In this document: piece after piece, positions 1 through 6,541 of the stretch
How the letters are laid out: the number at the start of each line of letters is the position of its first letter
How positions within the stretch are numbered: the first letter of the stretch is position 1
NCBI GenBank assembly: GCA_934569195.1
Contig: CAKTKB010000020.1
Span: forward strand, 1 to 17,368
Direction of reading: 5' to 3'
Length of the DNA stretch: 17,368 nt
From: an uncultured Oscillospiraceae bacterium
Lineage (GTDB): Bacteria > Bacillota > Clostridia > Oscillospirales > Oscillospiraceae
Made by a program: the position numbers and the translations under genes
Notes under the pieces: generated by a model
Databases searched by the model: none
Told to the model about the DNA's origin: nothing
What the model saw: the letters and a program-made list of their open reading frames with translations, nothing else

Positions 1-2
1 CA

Positions 3-926
3 AAGAATACAACCCCTGCCGTTATTGAGTTTGTGTATATTGCCGGACTGGTAAAGGGGGCATCCAAGGGTGAGGGCCTCGGCAACAAGTTTCTGTCCAA
101 TATTCGTACCACCGATGCAATCGTCCATGTCGTCCGCTGCTTTGATGATGCAAATGTGACCCATGTAGAGGGCAGCACAGACCCGCTGCGGGACATTGAC
201 ATCATCAATCTGGAGCTGGTAATGGCTGATATTGAGATGGTCGAGCGGCGCATAGATAAGTGCCAGAAGGCAGCCAAGGGAGGAGACAAGCGCTTCCTTC
301 AGGAGGCGGACCTTTTCTCCCGGCTCCTGGAGCATCTGAACCAGGGAAAGCTGGCAAGAACGTTTGATTGCGATGAGGAGGAATATGGCGTAATTGCCAC
401 CTCCGATCTGCTGACGCTGAAAAAGACCATCTATGTGGCGAACATGTCGGAGGACCAGGTTAATACACCCGAGGAAAATACGTATTTCCAGGCGGTGCAG
501 CGTCTGGCCCAGTCGGAAAACAGTCAGGTGATTCCTATTTGCGCGAAGCTGGAGGCGGATATTGCGGAGCTGGATGACCCGGATGAGCGCGCCATGTTCA
601 TGGAGGAGCTGGGTGTCCAAGAGTCCGGATTGGATAAGCTGATCCGCAGCTCCTATACGCTGCTTGGCCTGATTTCCTTCCTGACGGCCGGTTCTGATGA
701 ATGCCGTGCATGGACGATCAAGAAGGGAACCAAGGCGCCCCAAGCTGCCGGAAAGATTCACACCGATTTTGAGCGGGGCTTTATCCGCGCGGAGGTGATT
801 TCTTTCGACGACATGAAGGCCTGCGGAACCATGGCTGCCGCCAAGGCTAAGGGCCTGGTCCGCAGCGAGGGTAAGGAATATGTTATGAAGGATGGAGACA
901 TCGTCAACTTCCTGTTCAACGTCTGA
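3..926 (+). CDS. ychF: YchF/OLA1-family redox-responsive ATPase, 5'-truncated
   Basis: This is the C-terminal ~307 residues of the universally conserved Obg-related P-loop protein YchF, which binds ribosomes and hydrolyses ATP rather than GTP. The reading frame is open from base 3, so the gene begins before the window; the missing ~60 residues would carry the P-loop. Visible family marks are IAGLVKGASKGEGLGNKFL just after the G3 region, IVHVVRCF, the NMSED stretch at the nucleotide-specificity region, the coiled-coil arm around LEHLNQGKLAR, and a C-terminal TGS domain starting near LGLISFLTAG and ending GDIVNFLFNV. Oddity: the nearly invariant Asp of the G3 DxxG motif reads Tyr (codon tat at 36-38). 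The ABC transporter ATPase starts 30 bases downstream, so the two may be co-transcribed. Family identity is certain; function of the variant G3 motif is not known. Confidence 0.95.
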   Translation, partial: KNTTPAVIEFVYIAGLVKGASKGEGLGNKFLSNIRTTDAIVHVVRCFDDANVTHVEGSTDPLRDIDIINLELVMADIEMVERRIDKCQKAAKGGDKRFLQEADLFSRLLEHLNQGKLARTFDCDEEEYGVIATSDLLTLKKTIYVANMSEDQVNTPEENTYFQAVQRLAQSENSQVIPICAKLEADIAELDDPDERAMFMEELGVQESGLDKLIRSSYTLLGLISFLTAGSDECRAWTIKKGTKAPQAAGKIHTDFERGFIRAEVISFDDMKACGTMAAAKAKGLVRSEGKEYVMKDGDIVNFLFNV

Positions 927-956
927 TACGTACTTCAGGGATTGGAGGACAGTTCT

Positions 957-1670
957 ATGCTGCAGATTCAACATTTGTGCAAGACCTACGGCAGTGTAAA
1001 AGCCGTCGACGATTTGTCCCTGCACATTGCTCCCGGCGAGATATATGGCTTTATTGGGCACAACGGCGCAGGTAAGACGACCACTTTGAAGTCTGTTGCC
1101 GGAATTCTCCACTTTGATTCCGGGGAAATTTTGATTCAGGGGCACTCTGTCCAGCGTGAGCCGCTGGTATGTAAACGCGCCCTTGCGTACATCCCGGACA
1201 ATCCGGATCTGTACGAATTCATGACCGGTGTGCAATACCTGAATTTTATAAGCGATATTTTTGGTATACCGGCAGCAACCCGCCGGCAGCGTATGCATAC
1301 TTACGCGGAACCGTTTGGCATGGAAGAGAATTTGGGGCAGGTCATTTCCTCTTATTCCCACGGCATGAAGCAGAAGCTGGCCGTCATAGCGGCGTGGATG
1401 CATGAGCCCAAGCTGATTTTAATGGATGAACCCTTTGTCGGGTTGGATCCGACGGCCTCTCACCAGCTCAAGGAGATGATGCGGCAGTTCTGCCGACAGG
1501 GCGGTGCCATCTTTTTCTCTACCCATGTGTTGGAGGTCGCGGAAAAGCTGTGCGACAAGGTTGCCATTATCAAGGGCGGCCGCCTGATCCGGGCCGGCAC
1601 GATGGAAGAGGTGAAGGGAGACAGCTCCCTTGAGGACGTTTTCCTGGAGCTGGAGGACGCATCATGCTGA
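957..1670 (+). CDS. ABC transporter ATP-binding protein (ABC-2 exporter type)
   Basis: This is a 237-residue cytoplasmic ABC ATPase that would energise export by the permease encoded immediately downstream. Visible motifs are Walker A GHNGAGKT (residues 34-41), the ABC signature in the form YSHGMKQK, Walker B LILMDEP followed by the D-loop GLDP, and the switch histidine in FFSTHVLEVAEKL. I chose the ATG at 957 because GGAGG (944-948) lies 8 bases upstream; an upstream in-frame TTG at 942 lies over that ribosome site. The last bases overlap the permease start in ATGCTGA, giving a 7-base overlap typical of translational coupling. The closest known types are the single-ATPase exporters of antimicrobials, bacteriocins or Na+ (CcmA-like proteins). 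The substrate cannot be told from sequence. Confidence 0.95.
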   Translation: MLQIQHLCKTYGSVKAVDDLSLHIAPGEIYGFIGHNGAGKTTTLKSVAGILHFDSGEILIQGHSVQREPLVCKRALAYIPDNPDLYEFMTGVQYLNFISDIFGIPAATRRQRMHTYAEPFGMEENLGQVISSYSHGMKQKLAVIAAWMHEPKLILMDEPFVGLDPTASHQLKEMMRQFCRQGGAIFFSTHVLEVAEKLCDKVAIIKGGRLIRAGTMEEVKGDSSLEDVFLELEDASC

Positions 1671-3262
1671 AAACATTGCTGCGAAAGCAGATGATGGAGA
1701 TTTTCCGCAGCTATTTTTACGATCCCAAGAAAAACCAGAAGCGCTCCGGCGGCGCAATCGCCGGATATCTGGTCCTTTTTATCGGGTTGATGGTGATCGT
1801 GCTGGGCGGTATGTTTACCCTCCTCTCTCTGACCCTTTGCTCCGCCTTGGCAGGGACGCAGGCAAGCTGGACGTACTTTTCCATTTTGTCCCTTTTGGCA
1901 ATTTTTCTTGGGACCTTTGGCAGCGTGTTCAATACGTATGCCGGATTGTATCTGGCGAAGGACAACGATCTGCTGCTGTCCATGCCGATTCCGGTTTCAA
2001 CGATTTTGTGCGCCCGGCTGCTGGGCGTCTATCTCACCGGGCTGATGTACAGCGGCGTTGTTATGGTTCCTGCCGTTATCGTATACTGGTGCAGCTGTTC
2101 TTTTACACTGGGTACTTTCCTTGGGGGCGTCTTGCTGTTTGCGGTGGTTTCCCTTCTTGTGCTGGTGCTTTCCTGTGTGCTGGGGTGGGTCGTTGCCAAA
2201 ATCAGCCTGCGGCTGAAGCGTAAGAGCTTTCTTGCGGTGCTGGTTTCCCTGCTCTTTTTTGGCGGATACTATTTCTTCTATTTCCGCGCACAGTCCATAC
2301 TTTCCGATTTCCTGGCGAATATGGACGCATATGCCCGGAAGATTCACGCAGCCGCCTACCCCCTCTATCTGCTGGGACGGGCAGGGGAGGGCAGTGCGCC
2401 TGCCATGCTGTGGATTCTTCTGGGCACGGCGGCAGTCCTGGCGCTGACCTGGTATCTCCTGAGCAAAAGCTTTTTGGGCATTGCGACTGCATCGGATAAG
2501 TCGGTCGGGAAAAAGCAGCCGCTGCGTGGGTCCACCCGGGAGAATTCTGCCTTTGCGGCGCTCCTGCACAAGGAGCTGGCCCGGTTTACCTCCAGCGCAA
2601 ACTATATGCTCAATTGTGGAATGGGCTGCCTATTCCTCGTTGTATTAGGCGTGCTTTTTGTAGTGAAAGGCAGCAGCCTTGCCAATGTGATCCGTGAAAT
2701 TTTGGGTGCGCAGGCTGTTCCGGTTGTACTGTGCGGCGGTATATGTATGGCGGCCAGTATGAACGATATGGTCACGCCCTCTGTTTCACTGGAGGCCCAT
2801 ACGCTTTGGCTGCTCCAGACGCTGCCGGTTACGCCTTGGCAGATTCTGCGGGCAAAGCTCATGATGCAGATTTTACTTACCGGGGTTCCGGCGGCTCTCT
2901 GCTTTATCTGCGCGGCAGCAGCAGGACTGCTTTCGCCGGTTCAGTTGGCGGCGTCCGTGCTTGCAGTTGCTGCATTTATCGTGTTTTCTGCCGCTATAGG
3001 ACTGTTGTTTGGATTGAAAATGCCCAATTTTACATGGACGAGCGAATTGGTCCCAATCAAGCAAGGACTGAGCGTGTTTCTGAGCTTGCTGTGCGGATGG
3101 GTGTATGGCCTGGCGCTGATGGGCCTTTACGTTCCGCTTGGAAAATCTTTCGGCCCAGAGTGGTACCTGCTTTCAGCCTTTGCCCTGACAGCCGCCTTGG
3201 CATTTTACTTCCTGCATTGGTTGAGAAAAAAGGGAAGTGCGATTTTTGCCATGCTGTCGTGA
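1664..3262 (+). CDS. ABC transporter permease, large two-half membrane subunit
   Basis: This 532-residue polytopic membrane protein is the permease partner of the preceding ATPase, sharing a 7-base overlap with it. It starts with a short amphipathic stretch (MLKTLLRKQMMEIFRSYFYD), then has roughly 10-12 hydrophobic segments arranged in two halves, separated by a soluble KSVGKKQP-rich loop near residues 278-300. The motif AKDNDLLLSMPIPV after the second or third membrane segment is typical of Firmicute ABC-2-type exporter permeases. A second related motif, LWLLQTLPVTPWQILRAK, sits at the equivalent place in the C-terminal half, which suggests an internal duplication. The terminator hairpin at 3378-3406 lies 115 bases after the stop. 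The transported substrate is not evident. Confidence 0.9.
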   Translation: MLKTLLRKQMMEIFRSYFYDPKKNQKRSGGAIAGYLVLFIGLMVIVLGGMFTLLSLTLCSALAGTQASWTYFSILSLLAIFLGTFGSVFNTYAGLYLAKDNDLLLSMPIPVSTILCARLLGVYLTGLMYSGVVMVPAVIVYWCSCSFTLGTFLGGVLLFAVVSLLVLVLSCVLGWVVAKISLRLKRKSFLAVLVSLLFFGGYYFFYFRAQSILSDFLANMDAYARKIHAAAYPLYLLGRAGEGSAPAMLWILLGTAAVLALTWYLLSKSFLGIATASDKSVGKKQPLRGSTRENSAFAALLHKELARFTSSANYMLNCGMGCLFLVVLGVLFVVKGSSLANVIREILGAQAVPVVLCGGICMAASMNDMVTPSVSLEAHTLWLLQTLPVTPWQILRAKLMMQILLTGVPAALCFICAAAAGLLSPVQLAASVLAVAAFIVFSAAIGLLFGLKMPNFTWTSELVPIKQGLSVFLSLLCGWVYGLALMGLYVPLGKSFGPEWYLLSAFALTAALAFYFLHWLRKKGSAIFAMLS

Positions 3263-3297
3263 CGGAGGCGAGATGCCGCTGTTGGGAAGCGCCGAAT

Positions 3298-3372
3298 GCA
3301 TCAGAATTGGCAAAAATTTGCGATTTAAGCAGGACAAGGATTTACAAATACTTTTCTCTGTTGGAGAAATAA
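3298..3372 (+). pseudogene. Remnant of a helix-turn-helix DNA-binding protein (recombinase-like C-terminus)
   Basis: These 24 codons plus stop read ASELAKICDLSRTRIYKYF followed by SLLEK. This is a textbook helix-turn-helix (SELAKICDLSRTRIYKYF) of the kind that ends serine recombinases and resolvases. No start codon or catalytic domain precedes it: the permease stop is only 36 bases upstream in another frame, so everything before the HTH has been lost. The terminator hairpin begins 6 bases after its stop, as if this were the natural 3' end of a once complete gene. Its place beside an integrase suggests debris of a mobile element. Chance similarity of so short a peptide cannot be excluded. Confidence 0.45.
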
Positions 3373-3377
3373 AACGG

Positions 3378-3406
3378 AAGGGGAGCGGACAAAACCCGCT
3401 CCCCTT
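3378..3406 (+). terminator. Hairpin terminator between permease and integrase genes
   Basis: There is a perfect 11-bp stem, AAGGGGAGCGG (3378-3388) with CCGCTCCCCTT (3396-3406), and a 7-base loop. It is followed on the plus strand by a moderately T-rich run (ATTGTTACTT, then TTTTTT at 3422-3427). The minus strand also shows CCGTTTTATTT after the stem, so it may stop the convergent integrase transcript as well. Confidence 0.75.
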
Positions 3407-3477
3407 ATTGTTACTTGCAAATTTTTTGGAACAGGAATAACATGTTCTTTGCAGATGTTCAAAGATGATAGAAAATG

Positions 3478-4413
3478 CTAGGCTTTCATACGAACCCGCT
3501 CCTGCTTCAAACTTCGGATAATGTTCACCTTGTCCACGTCCTCTTTCAAGTCGCTGGTCAGAATATTCAGATAGTTTTCCGTGATTGCCAAGCTGCTGTG
3601 CCCCAATATCTTTTGGAGCGTCACCACGGAGCCGCCCATGGTTGCCCATTTCTTTGCGAAGGTATGCCGAAAACGGTGAACGCCAGTCTGTTCCAGCCCT
3701 CTTTCGTGGCAATAGTCCCAAATGGCATGGTAGCAGCTGCTTCTTGTGAGCTGCTTTCCGTACACCGAACAGAAAAGCCAATCATCAGCCACGCCGCCAC
3801 GATACTGCAAATATTCCTGTAAAATCTTCACAATGTCCTCATTCAAAGGAATAATCAGAGGCTTTCGGTTCTTTGTCGTATTGACATAGACCACACAGTT
3901 TTCAAAATCCACGTCCCTGATTTTGATGTTGACCAAGCTGTTCTGCCGAACGCCAGTAGAAAGCAGAAAGTTCACAATCACCCAGCTTCGATAGGTGGAG
4001 AAGGTGCACTTGCGGACATCGGGCTTTTTCAGGAGCTTTCGCAGTTCTTCGTCCGTGTAGGTCTGAATGGGCGCTTTGTCTGCTTTTGGAAGGGGAATCT
4101 CAAAGTGTGGGACATACCCACATTTCATAAAAAAACGCATCAGGGTTTTCAGGTCTCTGGCATACGTCCCCATGGAAACCTCATTCAAATTCGGGTCATC
4201 ACGCAAGGCAATGTAAAACTTCTGCATGGTCTGCTGATTCAAAGAGGAAATCGGCGTATTGGGTGGGATTCTCTTGTAAATCTGTTTGACGGATTCCTGA
4301 TAGTGATGGATGGTTCCGTCTCGCAAATTCCTTGCCTTGCAGTCCAGAATATATTCTTGGAACCCGTCGCTGAACGTCTTTTCTTTTGGGAAGCACATCC
4401 TCATTTTCTTCAT
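3478..4413 (-). CDS. Tyrosine recombinase / phage-type integrase
   Basis: This 311-residue site-specific recombinase of the lambda-integrase family cuts and rejoins DNA through a 3'-phosphotyrosine. The N-terminal SAM-like core-binding domain spans about residues 12-105, and the catalytic domain runs from about 115 to the end. The active-site residues appear complete: Arg156 in STGVRQNSL, Lys181 in the beta-hairpin TTKNRKP, His246 and Arg249 in HRFRHTF, His272 in LGHSSL, and the nucleophile Tyr281 in TENYLNI. I chose the ATG at 4413, preceded by AGGGGTG about 6-8 bases upstream; an in-frame ATG at 4449 falls inside a terminator hairpin and is less likely. It converges on the ABC operon and is followed upstream by a duplicated 3' end of the GGGtGRT gene. 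No other mobile-element genes are attached, so it looks like a solitary relic or a minimal element. Confidence 0.93.
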   Translation of the reverse strand: MKKMRMCFPKEKTFSDGFQEYILDCKARNLRDGTIHHYQESVKQIYKRIPPNTPISSLNQQTMQKFYIALRDDPNLNEVSMGTYARDLKTLMRFFMKCGYVPHFEIPLPKADKAPIQTYTDEELRKLLKKPDVRKCTFSTYRSWVIVNFLLSTGVRQNSLVNIKIRDVDFENCVVYVNTTKNRKPLIIPLNEDIVKILQEYLQYRGGVADDWLFCSVYGKQLTRSSCYHAIWDYCHERGLEQTGVHRFRHTFAKKWATMGGSVVTLQKILGHSSLAITENYLNILTSDLKEDVDKVNIIRSLKQERVRMKA

Positions 4414-4440
4414 CAAAAACACCCCTAAAACAGCAAAAAC

Positions 4441-4484
4441 AGGAAGCACATCTTGCCGGATTTCTTCGGCAGGACGTGCTTCCT
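4441..4484 (-). terminator. Hairpin with T-tract upstream of the integrase
   Basis: AGGAAGCAC (4441-4449) pairs with GTGCTTCCT (4476-4484), and an inner TGCCG/CGGCA stem (4454-4458 with 4467-4471) extends it. Read on the minus strand it is followed by TGTTTTTGCTGTTTT, so it should terminate leftward transcription. It lies downstream of the GGGtGRT operon and about 28 bases before the integrase start. It may therefore be that operon's terminator, and it would shield or attenuate the integrase. Confidence 0.65.
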
Positions 4485-4509
4485 TGCTTCATTTTTGCAA
4501 AAAGTGGGG

Positions 4510-4530
4510 TTTGAACTTTTTAGGTTCAAA
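4510..4530. repeat. Inverted repeat 7-7-7, possible recombinase core site or operator
   Basis: TTTGAAC (4510-4516) and GTTCAAA (4524-4530) are perfect inverted heptamers separated by 7 bases. Two inverted arms around a 7-base spacer is the geometry of tyrosine-recombinase core sites. The heptamer GTTCAAA also occurs at 3457-3463 on the other side of the integrase. The arms are short, so this assignment is tentative. Confidence 0.35.
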
Positions 4531-4546
4531 AGCAGGGGGGTTACCC

Positions 4547-4606
4547 TTACTTCTTCAGCGCTTCCTCAACAGCAACAGCCACGGAAACGGTAGCGCCGCC
4601 ATGGGT
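4547..4606 (-). pseudogene. Diverged duplicate of the GGGtGRT gene 3' end
   Basis: On the minus strand this stretch encodes GATVSVAVAVEEALKK and a stop, identical in protein to the last 16 residues of the intact gene at 4700-5701. Over those 51 bases the two copies differ at 7 positions, all of them synonymous (including an agt/tcc serine switch). Just upstream the copy loses one base relative to the intact gene (CCCATGG then CGGC instead of TCGG), which breaks the frame, and recognisable homology ends a few bases further on. Purely synonymous divergence means this piece came from a homologous functional gene, not from a recent local duplication. It could be a displaced or imported att half-site, or the stump of a deleted paralogue. 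Confidence 0.75.
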
Positions 4607-4640
4607 GAGCAATGCGGAGCATTGTGAAGATCAAATGCCC

Positions 4641-4663
4641 GCAACCTGCCGGTGGCAGGTTGC
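4641..4663. repeat. Perfect 10-bp hairpin downstream of the GGGtGRT gene
   Basis: GCAACCTGCC (4641-4650) and GGCAGGTTGC (4654-4663) form a perfect stem with a 3-base loop. It lies between the intact gene and its 3'-end remnant, and no T-tract follows on either strand. It may act as a transcript 3'-end stabiliser. A smaller hairpin, CAATGC-GGA-GCATTG (4610-4624), sits nearby. Confidence 0.5.
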
Positions 4664-4699
4664 CACTTTGCCCATGGTCGCAAGAGAAGAAATAGATTC

Positions 4700-5701
4700 T
4701 TACTTCTTCAGCGCTTCTTCAACAGCAACAGCCACACTGACAGTAGCACCGACCATGGGGTTGTTGCCCATGCCCAGGAAGCCCATCATCTCAACGTGTG
4801 CGGGGACGGAGGAGGAGCCTGCAAACTGAGCGTCAGAGTGCATACGGCCCATGGTATCGGTCATGCCGTAAGAAGCGGGACCGGCAGCCATGTTGTCGGG
4901 GTGCAGCGTGCGGCCCGTGCCGCCGCCGGAGGCAACGGAGAAGTACTTCTTGCCCTGCTCAATGCACTCCTTCTTGTAGGTGCCGGCAACGGGATGCTGG
5001 AAACGGGTGGGGTTGGTGGAGTTGCCCGTGATGGAAACGTCCACGCCCTCATGATGCATGATGGCCACGCCCTCGCGGACATCGTCAGCACCGTAGCAGC
5101 GGACGGCAGCACGCTCGCCCTCGGAGTACTTCCACTCCTTGACAATCGTCAGCTCACCGGTGTAGTAGTCATACTGGGTCTGCACATAGGTGAATCCGTT
5201 GATCCGGGAAATGATCTGCGCAGCATCCTTGCCCAGACCGTTCAGGATAACCCGCAGAGGCTCCTTGCGGGCCTTGTTGGCACTGCGCGCGATACCGATT
5301 GCGCCCTCAGCGGCGGCAAAGGACTCGTGACCTGCCAGGAATGCAAAGCACTTGGTCTCGTCCCGCAGCAGCATAGCGCCCAGGTTGCCGTGGCCCAGAC
5401 CGACCTTGCGGTCCTCTGCAACGGAGCCGGGGATGCAGAATGCCTGCAGACCGATGCCGATGGCGTCAGCGGCCTCAGCGGCGGTCTTGACGTCCTTCTT
5501 CAGAGCGATTGCTGCGCCTACGGTGTAGGCCCAGGCAGCATCCTCAAAGCAGATGGGCTGAATGCTCTTGGTAATGGTGTAGGGGTCGAAGCCCTTCGCC
5601 TGGCAAATTTCACGGCACTCCTCTACAGAGCCAATGCCGTATGCAGCGAGGACACCGTTAATCTTGTCAATTTTTCTTTCGTAGCCTTCAAACAGAGCCA
5701 T
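4700..5701 (-). CDS. GGGtGRT-family protein
   Basis: This 333-residue protein belongs to the conserved family named for its GGGTGRT motif, seen here at residues 259-265 in SGGGTGRTLHPDN. The family is common in gut Clostridia and Bacteroidetes and is characteristically paired with a NifU-like scaffold gene, as here. Its biochemical role is not established to my knowledge. The motif resembles a nucleotide- or phosphate-binding glycine loop, and the C-terminal third is rich in small residues and methionines (GMTDTMGRMHSD, MMGFLGMGNNPM). No membrane segment or signal peptide is evident. The start at 5701 has AGGAGG 8 bases upstream, and only 15 bases separate it from the preceding scaffold gene, so the two form an operon driven from 6491-6519. 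The 3' end is duplicated at 4547-4606. Confidence 0.85.
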   Translation of the reverse strand: MALFEGYERKIDKINGVLAAYGIGSVEECREICQAKGFDPYTITKSIQPICFEDAAWAYTVGAAIALKKDVKTAAEAADAIGIGLQAFCIPGSVAEDRKVGLGHGNLGAMLLRDETKCFAFLAGHESFAAAEGAIGIARSANKARKEPLRVILNGLGKDAAQIISRINGFTYVQTQYDYYTGELTIVKEWKYSEGERAAVRCYGADDVREGVAIMHHEGVDVSITGNSTNPTRFQHPVAGTYKKECIEQGKKYFSVASGGGTGRTLHPDNMAAGPASYGMTDTMGRMHSDAQFAGSSSVPAHVEMMGFLGMGNNPMVGATVSVAVAVEEALKK

Positions 5702-5716
5702 GTCCTTGTCCTCCTC

Positions 5717-6409
5717 TTAGTCCTTCCGGGGATCGATGTACTTTGCAGCGCCATCGAACCGGCCATAGTGGCCCTTTGCCTTCTCCAGGGCAGTATTTGC
5801 GTCGTCGCCCTTCTTGATGAAATCCATCATCTTGCCCAGGTTGATAAATTCATATCCGATAATCAGGTCGTCCTGATCCAGAGCGCAGCGGGTAACGTAG
5901 CCCTCGGCCATCTCCAGGTAACGGGGACCCTTGACCTTGGTTGCAAACATGGTGCCGACCTGGCTGCGCAGGCCCTTGCCCAGGTCCTCCAGGGAAGCGC
6001 CAACTGCCAGGCCACCCTCGGAGAACGCAGACTGGCTGCGGCCGTAGACGATCTGCAGGAACAGCTCACGCATAGCGGTATTGATGGCGTCGCAGACCTG
6101 ATCCGTGTTGAGTGCCTCCAGAATGGTCTTGCCAATCAGAATCTCGGCGGCCATAGCGGCGGAGTGGGTCATACCGGAGCAGCCAATGGTCTCCACCAGC
6201 GCCTCTTCAATCACGCCCTCCTTGATGTTCAGCGACAGCTTGCAGGCGCCCTGCTGAGGTGCGCACCAGCCGATGCCGTGGGTAAAACCGCTAATGTCCC
6301 GAATCTCCTTGGCCTGAACCCATTTGCCCTCTTCGGGGATGGGAGCGGGGCCGTGATAGGCGCCCTTGGCCACGGAGCACATATTTTGTACTTCTGCACT
6401 GTAAATCAT
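5717..6409 (-). CDS. NifU-like iron-sulfur cluster assembly scaffold protein
   Basis: This 230-residue cytoplasmic protein has a NifU/IscU-like fold that would hold nascent Fe-S clusters. Candidate cysteine ligands are in IGWCAPQQGACKLSL and in TIGCSGMTHSA, the latter corresponding to the conserved GCg.s.as region of the U-type scaffold, with a third cysteine in VTRCALDQD. The C-terminal ~100 residues (from about GLAVGASLEDL) go beyond a standard ~130-residue IscU/SufU and are typical of the version paired with GGGtGRT proteins. I chose the ATG at 6409, with AAAGGA 9 bases upstream; the in-frame TTG at 6433 would place that ribosome site inside the coding region. Transcription should start near 6484 from a consensus promoter. 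Whether it serves a specific client such as the GGGtGRT protein is inferred from pairing only. Confidence 0.85.
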   Translation of the reverse strand: MIYSAEVQNMCSVAKGAYHGPAPIPEEGKWVQAKEIRDISGFTHGIGWCAPQQGACKLSLNIKEGVIEEALVETIGCSGMTHSAAMAAEILIGKTILEALNTDQVCDAINTAMRELFLQIVYGRSQSAFSEGGLAVGASLEDLGKGLRSQVGTMFATKVKGPRYLEMAEGYVTRCALDQDDLIIGYEFINLGKMMDFIKKGDDANTALEKAKGHYGRFDGAAKYIDPRKD

Positions 6410-6463
6410 GGCAAAAAATCCTTTCTTTTTCAAAATTCGGAATAAACCGCTTTTTGAGATACC

Positions 6464-6479
6464 CTGCGGAAAACCGCAG
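6464..6479 (-). repeat. 5'-leader hairpin of the scaffold/GGGtGRT operon
   Basis: CTGCGG (6464-6469) and CCGCAG (6474-6479) form a 6-bp stem with a 4-base loop. It begins only about 5 bases after the expected transcription start, so the mRNA would carry a stable 5'-end hairpin. No T-tract follows, so it is not a terminator; a role in mRNA stability is an inference. Confidence 0.5.
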
Positions 6480-6490
6480 CTTCCGTGGAC

Positions 6491-6519
6491 ATTATACAGG
6501 TTTTTTCCGCGAATGTCAA
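6491..6519 (-). promoter_or_regulatory. Consensus sigma-70 type promoter of the scaffold/GGGtGRT operon
   Basis: On the minus strand the -35 box is TTGACA (6514-6519) and the -10 box is TATAAT (6491-6496), both exact consensus, with a 17-base spacer. The transcript would start near 6484, giving a leader of about 75 bases. An exact-consensus promoter predicts strong constitutive expression. Confidence 0.9.
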
Positions 6520-6541
6520 TCCGAAAGCAGGGAAAAAGCGC

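Noticed and set aside
4652..6445. Long open frame (597 codons) on the plus strand opposite the GGGtGRT and scaffold genes
   Set aside because: It is antisense to two well-supported genes with good ribosome sites and a consensus promoter, and its protein has no domain pattern. High third-position GC bias in the real genes keeps the opposite frame open.
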